Source of the DNA: Gemmatimonadota bacterium
Lineage (GTDB): Bacteria; Gemmatimonadota; Gemmatimonadetes; Palauibacterales; Palauibacteraceae
Reading direction: 5' to 3'
Length of the DNA: 8,342 nt
Assembly: GCA_029863105.1 (NCBI GenBank)
Contig: JAOTWC010000057.1
Location: 1-8,342 of the forward strand
Each line of letters begins with the position of its first letter. Within the stretch, counting starts at the first letter, position 1. This document shows, in pieces, positions 1 to 6,846 of this stretch. The position numbers were made by a program, and so were the translations under genes. The notes under the pieces are model-generated. The model had not been told where the DNA came from. It saw nothing but the letters and a program-made list of their open reading frames with translations, and searched no databases.

Positions 1-333
1 ATGTGTGATTCGACGCCTACCGGAGAAGAATTGGCCCTGGCCAAGAATGCCCTGACACTGTCCCTGCCGCTCCAATTCGAGACAAAGGGCCAGATCGCAG
101 GCCGGCGTGTTGAGTCCGTAACGTACGGACTTCCCGCTGACTACTGGGAGGACTACGCCGATGAAGTTCGCGCCGTGACGGCGGACGAGGTGGCGACGGC
201 AGCCCGCCGTTTCCTCGACCCTGGCGGACTCGTGCTGCTGGCGGTGGGAGATGTGGCCCGATTCGCCGACGATCTGGCCGAGTTCGGCAACGTGGAGGTC
301 GTTCCGGCGACAGCTTCGGGAGAGCCGTCATGA
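1..333 (+). CDS. M16 family (insulinase-like) zinc peptidase, C-terminal fragment
   Basis: This is the last 110 residues of a protein whose start lies before the window; the ATG at base 1 is probably just an internal methionine. The fragment matches the end of an M16 peptidase: a helix with ELALAKNAL, then SLPLQFET and QIAGRR, a YGLPADYW segment, the AVTADEVATAARRFLDP segment, and the closing LVLLAVGD strand. These are standard landmarks of the C-terminal M16 domain. The catalytic HxxEH motif belongs to the N-terminal domain and is not in view, so I cannot tell an active peptidase from an inactive partner subunit. M16 peptidases in such bacteria are usually periplasmic or membrane-associated and cleave unfolded peptides. 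The stop codon overlaps the start of the NUDIX gene (ATGA at 330-333), which suggests co-translation. The family call is firm; substrate and active-site status are unknown. Confidence 0.88.
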   Translation: MCDSTPTGEELALAKNALTLSLPLQFETKGQIAGRRVESVTYGLPADYWEDYADEVRAVTADEVATAARRFLDPGGLVLLAVGDVARFADDLAEFGNVEVVPATASGEPS

Positions 334-923
334 CCACGGATGGTTCCACCGGTACCGGGTGCGTCACGAGCCGATGTGTCTATCGGGGTTCTGTACTCGA
401 TGTGCGAGTGGACACGGTTCGATTCCCGGACGGCACGACGGCCGACCTGGAGATCGTACGACATCGCGGTGCCGCCGCGGCCCTGCCCGTTCTGCGCGCT
501 GAGGAACGTGCCGATGGCGGAACCGGACCAGCCGTCGTGCTGTTGCGTCAGTACAGGTATGCCGTGGGTCGACCGCTGTGGGAAGTGCCTGCCGGCAAAC
601 TCGACGACGGTGAACGACCGGAAGAATGTGCTCGCCGGGAACTCCGGGAGGAGGCCGGGATTGTCGCGGCCGTCGTGCGACCCCTGGCTTCGCTGCTGAC
701 TACGCCGGGCTTCACGGACGAGACGATCCACCTGTTCCTGGCGACGGACCTCGAGTTCGTGGAGCCGGAACGCGAGGCACACGAGTTCATCGAAACGCAC
801 CTTCTGGACCTTGGCACGGCGCTCGAAATGGTCGACCGCGGCGAAATTGTGGACGGAAAGACCATAGCGTCCCTGTTGTTAGCGGTTCGTACTCTGCGGG
901 AGAGCGGCGAACATGCGGGTTGA
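330..923 (+). CDS. NUDIX hydrolase, ADP-ribose pyrophosphatase type
   Basis: A 197-residue protein with a perfect NUDIX box at residues 89-111: G89, E95, R103-E104, E107-E108, G110, I111. This motif binds Mg2+ and places the pyrophosphate for hydrolysis. The strand before the box reads WEVPAGK, and proline 126 lies 15 residues after it in TTPGFTDE. Both, with the late GEIVDGKT segment, are typical of the ADP-ribose pyrophosphatase subgroup, which splits ADP-ribose into AMP and ribose 5-phosphate. The length is usual for that cytoplasmic, normally dimeric family. The start is supported by GGGAG at 318-322, 7 nt upstream, and by the ATGA overlap with the peptidase gene. Other nucleoside-diphosphate sugars remain possible substrates, since specificity in this family is hard to read from sequence. 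No terminator with a T-tract follows the stop. Confidence 0.92.
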   Translation: MTTDGSTGTGCVTSRCVYRGSVLDVRVDTVRFPDGTTADLEIVRHRGAAAALPVLRAEERADGGTGPAVVLLRQYRYAVGRPLWEVPAGKLDDGERPEECARRELREEAGIVAAVVRPLASLLTTPGFTDETIHLFLATDLEFVEPEREAHEFIETHLLDLGTALEMVDRGEIVDGKTIASLLLAVRTLRESGEHAG

Positions 924-998
924 ACCTCGAGTCAACCCTGTGCCCCGTTCAGGTGTCCGATTATATTGGGATGCTGTGGGGAACGTGTGCGGTGGCTA

Positions 999-1021
999 TC
1001 CGGGCTTCGAGAGAGCCCGGA
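999..1021 (+). promoter_or_regulatory. Leader hairpin just upstream of the sigma factor ribosome binding site
   Basis: The arms TCCGGGCT (999-1006) and AGCCCGGA (1014-1021) are perfectly complementary, giving an 8-bp GC-rich stem around a 7-nt loop. The stem ends 3 nt before the GAGGAG ribosome binding site at 1025-1030. There is no following T-tract, so it is not an intrinsic terminator. It could shield the leader, tune access to the ribosome binding site, or have no function; the structure is clear but any role is inference. Confidence 0.45.
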
Positions 1022-1024
1022 ACC

Positions 1025-1030
1025 GAGGAG
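1025..1030 (+). promoter_or_regulatory. Ribosome binding site of the sigma factor gene
   Basis: GAGGAG lies 6 nt before the ATG at 1037. It decides the start: the reading frame stays open much further upstream (to an ATG at 626), but that stretch overlaps the NUDIX gene and shows no sigma-factor similarity. Confidence 0.75.
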
Positions 1031-1036
1031 CGTGAC

Positions 1037-1675
1037 ATGGCGAAGGTTCGAATGCAGCAGACCACGTTTCCGGTCGAGAAAATCGCTCGATCGGAACTGA
1101 AAGAATTCGATGACGCGGCGCTGGTCGCGGCATATCTGGCGGGGACACGCCCGGCGTTTCAGGAACTTGCCGAGCGGTATCACACGCGTCTGCTGAACTT
1201 CATCTACCGAACGATAGGCGATCGGGATCGAGCGGAAGATCTGGTCCAGGAGACCTTCGTCCGTGTGTATCGGCACCTGCATCGGTTCGATCCTACCAAG
1301 AAGTTCTCCACCTGGATCTACACGATTGCCAGCAACCTGGCCAAGAACGAGCTCCGCAATCGGTCTCGTAATCCGATGGTTCTGTTCCAGGCGATCAAGA
1401 AGCACTGGGATGCCGACCATCGACCGCTCCAGTGGGAGGACTCGACGTACTCTCCGGACGACCTGTACCGAAAGCGCCATCTCCGCGAGCAGGTAGAGAA
1501 GGCCGTGGCGGAATTGCCCGAGCACCATCGGGTTGTGTTCGTGCTCCGCGAAATGGAAGGCAAGACGTACGAAGAAATCTCGGAGATTACGGGCGTCACG
1601 CTGGGTACCGTGAAGTCGCGCCTCAATCGGGCGCGGAACCGGTTCGCGCAGATCGTCGGACCGATGCTCGAGTAG
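1037..1675 (+). CDS. RNA polymerase sigma factor, sigma-70 family, ECF type
   Basis: A 212-residue sigma factor with only regions 2 and 4, as in ECF (extracytoplasmic function) sigmas. Region 2 spans about residues 25-110 and includes AFQELAERYHTRLLNFI, the core-binding RAEDLVQETFVRVYRHL segment (DLVQETF at 68-74) and the -10-contacting FSTWIYTIASNLAKNELR. A linker of about 35 residues follows. Region 4 covers about 148-205, with the -35-recognising helix-turn-helix TYEEISEITGVTLGTVKSRLNRAR. It replaces the housekeeping sigma on RNA polymerase to switch on a specific regulon, often for envelope stress. About 24 residues precede region 2, slightly longer than a minimal ECF sigma. A zinc-finger anti-sigma gene follows, but only after a strong terminator. 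The specific ECF subgroup and regulon cannot be read from this window. Confidence 0.93.
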   Translation: MAKVRMQQTTFPVEKIARSELKEFDDAALVAAYLAGTRPAFQELAERYHTRLLNFIYRTIGDRDRAEDLVQETFVRVYRHLHRFDPTKKFSTWIYTIASNLAKNELRNRSRNPMVLFQAIKKHWDADHRPLQWEDSTYSPDDLYRKRHLREQVEKAVAELPEHHRVVFVLREMEGKTYEEISEITGVTLGTVKSRLNRARNRFAQIVGPMLE

Positions 1676-1702
1676 CTTACCCTCGCGACCTTCGACAAGA
1701 TG

Positions 1703-1736
1703 AAAACGGCGGCCTGGCAGGCCGCCGTTTTTATTT
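1703..1736 (+). terminator. Strong Rho-independent terminator after the sigma factor gene
   Basis: The arms AAAACGGCGGCC (1703-1714) and GGCCGCCGTTTT (1720-1731) pair perfectly around the 5-nt loop TGGCA, and the run TTTTTATTT follows. It begins 27 nt after the sigma stop codon. Because the 5' arm starts with AAAA, the reverse strand also has a T-run after the stem, so it could work in both directions. It separates the sigma gene from its likely anti-sigma gene, which are normally co-transcribed. Confidence 0.92.
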
Positions 1737-1756
1737 CCGATCATCCGAGATCCGGC

Positions 1757-1781
1757 GGAACTCGGTTCACTCGAGGGCGTA
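1757..1781 (+). promoter_or_regulatory. Possible ECF-type promoter for the anti-sigma gene
   Basis: GGAAC at 1757-1761 and CGTA at 1778-1781 are separated by 16 nt. This resembles the general ECF sigma promoter layout (an AAC-containing -35 and a CGT-type -10 at 16-17 nt spacing). It lies between the terminator and the anti-sigma start, where a new promoter is needed if the terminator is efficient. A match this short can arise by chance, so it is a candidate only. It would place the start of transcription near 1787-1790 and leave a leader of roughly 75 nt before the ATG at 1865. Confidence 0.35.
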
Positions 1782-1864
1782 ATAGGATGTCGCGAGAGGG
1801 ACTTCGGCGCCGGATGTCGGCCGCGCCGGGATGCCAGTCGAACATGAAACGCGAAGCAGAGACT

Positions 1865-2419
1865 ATGCGGTGTACGCCATTTCTCGAAGGATACACGGAG
1901 TTTCGGGACGGGCTCCTCGCCCCGGCCCGTGAGGCTGAATTTCGTGCGCATATCAGGGATTGCCCGGAATGCCGTCGCTACGATCGCGTTGTCGGCCATT
2001 CGCTCGCACTGCTCGCCGAACTGCCGCAGCCGGAGTCTTCCGACGATTTCATGACCCGGCTGCAACACCGCGTCTACAACGTGGATCAGGGCGTCGTCGA
2101 TTCGGGCTCGAACCGGCTCCTCGGGAGCGCTGCGCTGATTGGCGTTGCCGCGGTGGGAGTCCTGGCGCTGTTCTGGCTGCCGTTTGCAGCGAGTGTTCCG
2201 GTCGAGTGGGAACTCGCTCCGGTTGCCGCAGAAATGCCGTCCGGACACCTTGTGTCCGGTACGGATAACACGCCGTCACTCCTCAGTCCCGGTCCCTTCG
2301 TGGTGCCCGTGAGTCTGTTGGATGAGCGGGCCCCCGAATCGTATCTGGACGGCGAGCTCGAATGGCTTCCACGCAAACAGCCGGGTCCGAGAGCCTTCCT
2401 CATGGCGGATCTGCGCTAG
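1865..2419 (+). CDS. Zinc-finger (zf-HC2 type) transmembrane anti-sigma factor
   Basis: A 184-residue protein with an N-terminal anti-sigma zinc domain: C3, then H29-x3-C33-x2-C36 (HIRDCPEC), the ZAS signature that clamps an ECF sigma in the cytoplasm. One hydrophobic segment at about 85-109 (LLGSAALIGVAAVGVLALFW and following) would cross the inner membrane. About 75 residues with no recognised domain would then lie in the periplasm, where a signal or protease could act. The likely partner is the ECF sigma encoded immediately upstream. The start is uncertain: in-frame ATGs occur at 1787, 1814, 1844 and 1865 and none has a strong ribosome binding site. I chose 1865 because it puts the first cysteine at residue 3, as is usual for this family; 1844 is the main alternative. 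The frame extends back into the terminator, which cannot be coding. Confidence 0.82.
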   Translation: MRCTPFLEGYTEFRDGLLAPAREAEFRAHIRDCPECRRYDRVVGHSLALLAELPQPESSDDFMTRLQHRVYNVDQGVVDSGSNRLLGSAALIGVAAVGVLALFWLPFAASVPVEWELAPVAAEMPSGHLVSGTDNTPSLLSPGPFVVPVSLLDERAPESYLDGELEWLPRKQPGPRAFLMADLR

Positions 2420-2444
2420 CAGGTTCCCGCCCCGGACGGCTGCC

Positions 2445-3470
2445 ATGAGCCTGTCTGCGGACCAGCGGCTGACGCGCATCATTGAAAGCGGCAGTCTCTC
2501 CGGTGCGTTCTTCCTGCACGGAGAGTCCTCTCGCCTGCGCGACGAAGCGGCGCGCCGCCTGGCAGACGCGGCGCTCGACCCGCAGACACGCGACTTCAAT
2601 TTCGACGTGTTTCGAGGGGGAGAGGTAACGCCCGAGGCGATCGCCTCGTCGCTTGCCATGCCGCCCGTCATGGCTCCCAGGCGCGTCGTCCTGCTGTACG
2701 ATGCCGAACGGCTTACACCGACCTCCTGCTCCGTCGTCGAATCCGTGCTGGACAAACTTCCCGACGACATCACGCTTATCGTAACCGCCACGATCCCAGA
2801 CAGGTCGAAGAAGGCCTTCTACAGGCGCCTGAAAGAAGGGGCCACAGCCATGGAATGGAAGTCACCGCGAGACGCGGAGATTCCAGGCTGGTTGCTGGAG
2901 CGGGCGCCGGAGAAGTTCGGCGTCGCCATCACGCCCGCCGCCGCGCAGGCTCTGGCGGGCGCCGTGGGAGCGGACCTCGGTCTCCTGGAGGCCGAGCTCG
3001 AGAAACTGGCCGGCGCCGCGACCGACGGCAGCATCGGAGTCGAGCTGATCACCGCCCTCGTGCCGAACGTGCGCGAGGTGAACCGGTGGCAATGGATCGA
3101 TGACGTGGCCGACAGGAGGTATACGGAGGCACTTCGGCAGCTGCCCGCGCTTCTTGCCGCTCCGGGAGAGAGCGCGGTCGGGCTGCTGATCGCGCTCGTC
3201 GAACACCATCTGCTGCTCGGTATCGCCGTCGAGGGGGGAGCCGGCCTGGTGGGGCGCACCCTGGACCGGATCGGCAAGCCCTACCTGAAGTTCAAGACCC
3301 GAACTCTGGGCGCCCAGGCGCGCGGATGGACAGTCGCCGGAATCGATTCTGCTCTCCGTGCCATGCTGGAAGCCGATAGGAGAGCCAAGACGGGCGCCTC
3401 GGATCGGGAATGTCTCGAACAACTGCTGCTTGGTCTCGAGGTCGAGCAGCGGCGCCGGGACTGCGCATGA
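2445..3470 (+). CDS. holA: DNA polymerase III subunit delta
   Basis: A 341-residue protein of the length expected for the delta subunit of the clamp loader, which opens the beta sliding clamp so it can be loaded on DNA. The N-terminal AAA-like domain shows GAFFLHGESSRLRDEAARRL, then DFNFDVFRGGE, the SLAMPPVMAPRRVVLLYDAERL segment, and the DDITLIVTATIPDRSKK strand. A later ADLGLLEAELEKLAG helix is a hallmark of delta proteins. The C-terminal part (from about residue 205) is the helical collar region. Like other delta subunits it carries no obvious ATP-binding P-loop. The gene starts 25 nt after the anti-sigma stop, with only a poor ribosome binding site, so it may depend partly on coupling. 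Its stop overlaps the next gene (ATGA at 3467-3470). The 16-bp palindrome at 2633-2648 inside it encodes an EAIAS stretch and is probably incidental. Confidence 0.9.
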   Translation: MSLSADQRLTRIIESGSLSGAFFLHGESSRLRDEAARRLADAALDPQTRDFNFDVFRGGEVTPEAIASSLAMPPVMAPRRVVLLYDAERLTPTSCSVVESVLDKLPDDITLIVTATIPDRSKKAFYRRLKEGATAMEWKSPRDAEIPGWLLERAPEKFGVAITPAAAQALAGAVGADLGLLEAELEKLAGAATDGSIGVELITALVPNVREVNRWQWIDDVADRRYTEALRQLPALLAAPGESAVGLLIALVEHHLLLGIAVEGGAGLVGRTLDRIGKPYLKFKTRTLGAQARGWTVAGIDSALRAMLEADRRAKTGASDRECLEQLLLGLEVEQRRRDCA

Positions 3471-4270
3471 GTCGCCGACATGTCACGCGCCTGGCAGTCG
3501 TGCTCCTGTTGGGTGGAGTGAGCAGCGTGTCGGCCCAGTCGCCCAGTCTTGATGTCGTCGAAGCAGCCGCTGATCGCGGCGATACAAGGGCGGCAAGAGT
3601 CGAACTGGAGGAGTGGCTGGCGTCCAATCAGAGAACTGCGGCCCGCGGCGAGCTCACCAGAGCGCGGTTCCTGCGTGGACGGCTGATGAGCGATGCGGAC
3701 TCCGCCGAAGTGGAGTACCTGCGTGCGGCGATCGACGGGCATGGCCCGTTCGCGGCACTGGCCCGTCTGCGCCTGGGCCAGTTGCAGCTGGCGAAGGGCG
3801 ATCTGAGGAGGGCGGCGGAGCACTTGGCGCAGCTCAGAGCGGACGATCCCGACGGCTCACTCGTGCCGACGTCGTGGGTGTGGACGGCGAGAGTCGCCGA
3901 AGCCATGGGAGATGCGGCCACCGGCTGCGCGGCGTGGGCGGCTGCACGCGCCTCGCTCGACCCTGCGGATCCTGCATATGCCGAGGTGGAGCAGAGCCGT
4001 TCGCGCTGCGAGGAAGCGGACCGACAGCCCGGCGAGGTCGTCACCTATACGGTTCAACTCGGCGCGTTCGGGACGTCGGAGGCGGCCGTGCGCTTGCGGG
4101 ACGGCGCCGCAGATATAGGTGTTGCCGTCCGGGTCGAAGCACCTTCCGGGGGGGTTCATGTGTTCCGCGTACGTGCCGGTCGATTCGGTACGCGGGAAGC
4201 GGCCGACATGCTGGCCGGTCGGTTCCGCCGTGAGGGGTTCGACGCGATCGTTGTGCCGGAGGAGCCGTGA
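3467..4270 (+). CDS. Secreted SPOR-domain protein with TPR-like helical region
   Basis: A 267-residue exported protein. Residues 1-23 form a signal peptide: basic SRRHVTR, hydrophobic LAVVLLLGGV, and a VSA cleavage site before Q24. It lacks a lipobox, so it is probably a soluble periplasmic protein. Residues about 28-185 are alanine-rich helical hairpins resembling tetratricopeptide repeats (for example FAALARLRLGQLQLAKGDLR). Residues about 192-265 are a SPOR domain, shown by its two half-repeats, TYTVQLGAF at 193-201 and VFRVRAGRF at 232-240. SPOR domains bind peptidoglycan stripped of stem peptides, often at the division site. The start is set by the ATGA overlap with holA and a GGGA at 3457-3460; the stop overlaps mutS. 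A role in envelope maintenance or division is inferred from the domain and from ddl downstream. Cysteines 154 and 181 could form a disulfide. Confidence 0.85.
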   Translation: MSRRHVTRLAVVLLLGGVSSVSAQSPSLDVVEAAADRGDTRAARVELEEWLASNQRTAARGELTRARFLRGRLMSDADSAEVEYLRAAIDGHGPFAALARLRLGQLQLAKGDLRRAAEHLAQLRADDPDGSLVPTSWVWTARVAEAMGDAATGCAAWAAARASLDPADPAYAEVEQSRSRCEEADRQPGEVVTYTVQLGAFGTSEAAVRLRDGAADIGVAVRVEAPSGGVHVFRVRAGRFGTREAADMLAGRFRREGFDAIVVPEEP

Positions 4271-6846
4271 GCCAGACCACCACCCATACGCCCCTGATCC
4301 AGCAATACCTGGACATCAAAGCGCAACATCCGGACTCGATCCTGTTCTTCCGGGTCGGCGATTTTTACGAGATGTTCTTCGACGATGCCCGGGAGGGAAG
4401 CAGGTTGCTCGGAATCACCCTCACCTCGCGCAACAACGGGAGCTCCGATGTGCCGCTCGCCGGTGTCCCGGCAAAGGCGCTCGGTGACTATCTGCCGAGG
4501 CTCGTGCGCGAAGGAAGGAGGGTGGCCGTTTGCGAGCAGATGGAAGACGCGGCACAGGCCGACGGACTGGTACGCCGCGAGGTCACGGAAGTCATTACAC
4601 CCGGTGCAACCCTGGACGACAGCCTGCTCACCGCCGGCCGGAACAACTTTCTCGCGGCAATCAACTACTCGGATTCGAACGCCGACAGTGCCGTGTCGAC
4701 GGTGGACCTGTCGACGGGTGAAACCGAAGTATGGGAGTGTCCGACGGAGAATCTCGCAGACGAATTGGGCCGCATCGGACCCTCCGAGGTGCTCGTGTCG
4801 ACCGAGGCTGCAGGCCCGGACGGACCGTGGCTGGGAACGAGCCGTGAAGCGTGGAAGTTTGCCCCTGAAGTAGGCGTCGAGACAATCCGCCGCGTGTTCA
4901 AGATAGCCGGCGTTGAAGGACTGGGGCTGGTTCCCGGAGCCGACGACCATCTCATCGGTGCGGTCGGAGCCGTGCTCTCCTACCTGGAAGAGGTGCGGCC
5001 AGCCGGAATATCGCACCTCGGACTGCCGGTCGTGCATCGGCGGGGCGGCTACCTCTATCTCGACGAGATGACGCGGCGGAATCTCGAACTCGTGGATCCG
5101 ATTCGCGCCGGCGAAGGCAGCACACTCCTCGCCGTGCTGGATCGCACGCTTACGGCCATGGGGCGCCGGGCCATGCGCCGCAGATTGCTCCATCCGACGC
5201 TGGATCCCGCGGAGATCGGCGACCGACTCGACGCGGTGGAGGAACTTGCCGACCGAACCGATACCCGCCAGTCCATGCGAGCATCGCTCTCAGGGATTCG
5301 AGACATGGAGCGACTGACCACGAAGATCGCTGCCACCCGGATCTTGCCGCGAGAACTCCTGGCCCTGGCGGCGTCGCTGGAAGCCCTCCCTGAGCTCGCG
5401 CAGACTCTCGAGCCCCCCCGCTCGCGCCGCCTCCGGGACCTGGTCGACGGGCTCGTCGGACTGGAGGACGTCCGCGAGCGCATCGAGCGCACGATTGACG
5501 CCGAGGCGCCGCCGGCGCTCGGAGCCGGCGGTGTCATCCGCCCGGGCTGCTCGGAGAAGCTGGACGGGCTCCGCAGGGCCAGGGAAGAGGCGGTCGAAGC
5601 GATCGCCGAGCTTCAGACCTCGGAGCGGAAGGCGACCGGCATCGACAATCTGAAGATCGGGTTCAACAAGGTTTTCGGGTATTACCTGGAGGTCACGCGT
5701 TCGCAACTCGATCGCGTCCCGGAACATTATCAGCGACGACAGACCCTCACCGGGGCGGAGCGGTTCGTGACGCCCGAGCTCAAGAGCTGGGAACAGGCTG
5801 TCGTCGAGGCCGACGTGGGGATCGAAGCGCACGAAGCGGCGCTGTTTCGAGAGCTGAGAATGTCGCTTGTCGCCGATGTGGGTCGGATTCAGGCGGCGGC
5901 TCGGAAGGTGGCAGAGCTGGACGTGTACGCCGGACTGGCGGAGGCCGCCGTCCGCGGCAGATATGTTCGGCCGGTGATCACCTGCGAATTCGGCCTCGAC
6001 ATTCGTGCCGGGCGACATCCGGTCGTCGAGCAGATGATCAGCCGAGAGTCATTCATCCCGAATGACGTGCTGCTCGACGAGGACCATTTCGTCATGGTGC
6101 TCACCGGCCCCAACATGGCGGGGAAGTCGACGGTATTGCGCCAGGTCGGGCTTATCGTGCTGATGGCCCAAATCGGCTCGTTCGTGCCGGCGGACGCTGC
6201 GCGGATCGGGCTGTGCGACCGCGTGTTCACACGCGTTGGGGCGTCGGACAGTCTGTCGAGCGGGCACAGCACGTTCATGGTCGAGATGACCGAAACGGCG
6301 ACGATTCTCAACGGAGCCACGGAGCGCAGCCTGATACTGCTCGACGAAATCGGTCGCGGCACCTCGACGTATGATGGTGTGGCGATCGCCTGGGCCGTAA
6401 CGGAGTACATACACGAGAGGCTGGGGGCGCGGACGATCTTCGCCACGCATTATCACGAACTCGTGGAGCTGGCTGACTCGCTGCGCGGCGTGGCGGCCTG
6501 GAACGTTGCCGTGCGCGACACGGGCGCCGATATCGTGTTTCTCCGCCGGCTGGAACCCGGTGGCTGTGACCGATCGTACGGCGTGCATGTGGCGCGGCTT
6601 GCGGGCATTCCCGCCGCGATCGTCGAGCGCGCGTCTGACGTGCTGCACGAATTGGAGCAGGGTACCGGTGGCGGTACTCGCCTGTCGCACCTGACGGACA
6701 TCGAACGCGGACAGCTGTCGCTGTTCGAGCGCAAGGAATCCGAGTTGACAGAGCTGTTGAGCGGCTACGACACAGATGAGATGACTCCACTGGAAGCTCT
6801 GATGGCGCTCATCGATCTCAAACGCATCGCCGAGGATGACGGATGA
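4267..6846 (+). CDS. mutS: DNA mismatch repair protein MutS
   Basis: An 859-residue, full-length MutS, the ATPase that recognises mispaired or looped bases and starts repair with MutL. The N-terminal mismatch-reading domain opens with TPLIQQYLDIKAQHPDSILF and has the GDFYEMF motif at 31-37, in which F33 and E35 contact the mismatch. The core and clamp region includes KIGFNKVFGYYLEVTRSQLD and QTLTGAERFVTPELK (about 460-510). The ATPase domain has Walker A GPNMAGKST at 614-622, Walker B LILLDE at 689-694 followed by IGRGTSTYDG, and ATHYHEL at 726-732. QLSLF at 816-820 is a beta-clamp binding motif, and TPLEALMALIDLKRI at the end resembles the tetramer-forming tail of E. coli MutS. The start is GTG, overlapping the previous stop (GTGA), with a strong GGAGGAG at 4258-4264. 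All key residues are intact, so it should be active. No mutL is in view. Confidence 0.98.
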   Translation: MSQTTTHTPLIQQYLDIKAQHPDSILFFRVGDFYEMFFDDAREGSRLLGITLTSRNNGSSDVPLAGVPAKALGDYLPRLVREGRRVAVCEQMEDAAQADGLVRREVTEVITPGATLDDSLLTAGRNNFLAAINYSDSNADSAVSTVDLSTGETEVWECPTENLADELGRIGPSEVLVSTEAAGPDGPWLGTSREAWKFAPEVGVETIRRVFKIAGVEGLGLVPGADDHLIGAVGAVLSYLEEVRPAGISHLGLPVVHRRGGYLYLDEMTRRNLELVDPIRAGEGSTLLAVLDRTLTAMGRRAMRRRLLHPTLDPAEIGDRLDAVEELADRTDTRQSMRASLSGIRDMERLTTKIAATRILPRELLALAASLEALPELAQTLEPPRSRRLRDLVDGLVGLEDVRERIERTIDAEAPPALGAGGVIRPGCSEKLDGLRRAREEAVEAIAELQTSERKATGIDNLKIGFNKVFGYYLEVTRSQLDRVPEHYQRRQTLTGAERFVTPELKSWEQAVVEADVGIEAHEAALFRELRMSLVADVGRIQAAARKVAELDVYAGLAEAAVRGRYVRPVITCEFGLDIRAGRHPVVEQMISRESFIPNDVLLDEDHFVMVLTGPNMAGKSTVLRQVGLIVLMAQIGSFVPADAARIGLCDRVFTRVGASDSLSSGHSTFMVEMTETATILNGATERSLILLDEIGRGTSTYDGVAIAWAVTEYIHERLGARTIFATHYHELVELADSLRGVAAWNVAVRDTGADIVFLRRLEPGGCDRSYGVHVARLAGIPAAIVERASDVLHELEQGTGGGTRLSHLTDIERGQLSLFERKESELTELLSGYDTDEMTPLEALMALIDLKRIAEDDG

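Larger units (their letters stand above)
924..1036 (+). promoter_or_regulatory. Intergenic leader of the sigma factor gene, with a weak promoter candidate
   Basis: This 113-nt gap is one of only two sizeable non-coding stretches in the window. It holds an AT-rich TATATT at 962-967, conspicuous in GC-rich surroundings and a plausible -10 element. I could not find a convincing -35 box at 16-18 nt spacing (939-944 reads TGTGCC), so the promoter call is tentative. A start near 974 would give a leader of about 60 nt containing the hairpin at 999-1021. Transcription from the upstream NUDIX gene could also read through, as no intrinsic terminator is visible before the sigma gene. Confidence 0.3.

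Noticed and set aside
1..333. A standalone 110-residue gene starting at the first base
   Set aside because: The sequence matches the interior and end of a much longer M16 peptidase; the ATG at base 1 is best read as an internal codon cut by the window edge.
980..1004. GGAAC at 980-984 as an ECF promoter for the sigma gene (autoregulation)
   Set aside because: At 16-nt spacing the -10 position reads CGGG rather than CGT-type, and no good match occurs at nearby spacings.
626..1036. Upstream extension of the sigma factor frame to an ATG at 626
   Set aside because: The extra 137 residues overlap the NUDIX gene in another frame and look like out-of-frame translation; GAGGAG before the ATG at 1037 marks the real start.
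1700..1864. Upstream extension of the anti-sigma frame to an ATG at 1700
   Set aside because: It would translate through the terminator stem, and the extra residues have no similarity to zf-HC2 anti-sigma proteins.
932..2248. Long open frame on the minus strand (438 codons) opposite the sigma and anti-sigma genes
   Set aside because: It is antisense to two well-supported genes, runs through the terminator, and shows no recognisable domain; long antisense frames are common in GC-rich DNA.
4156..5193. Minus-strand open frame of 345 codons opposite the start of mutS
   Set aside because: It mirrors the codon pattern of mutS, shows no family motif and lies wholly opposite conserved coding sequence.
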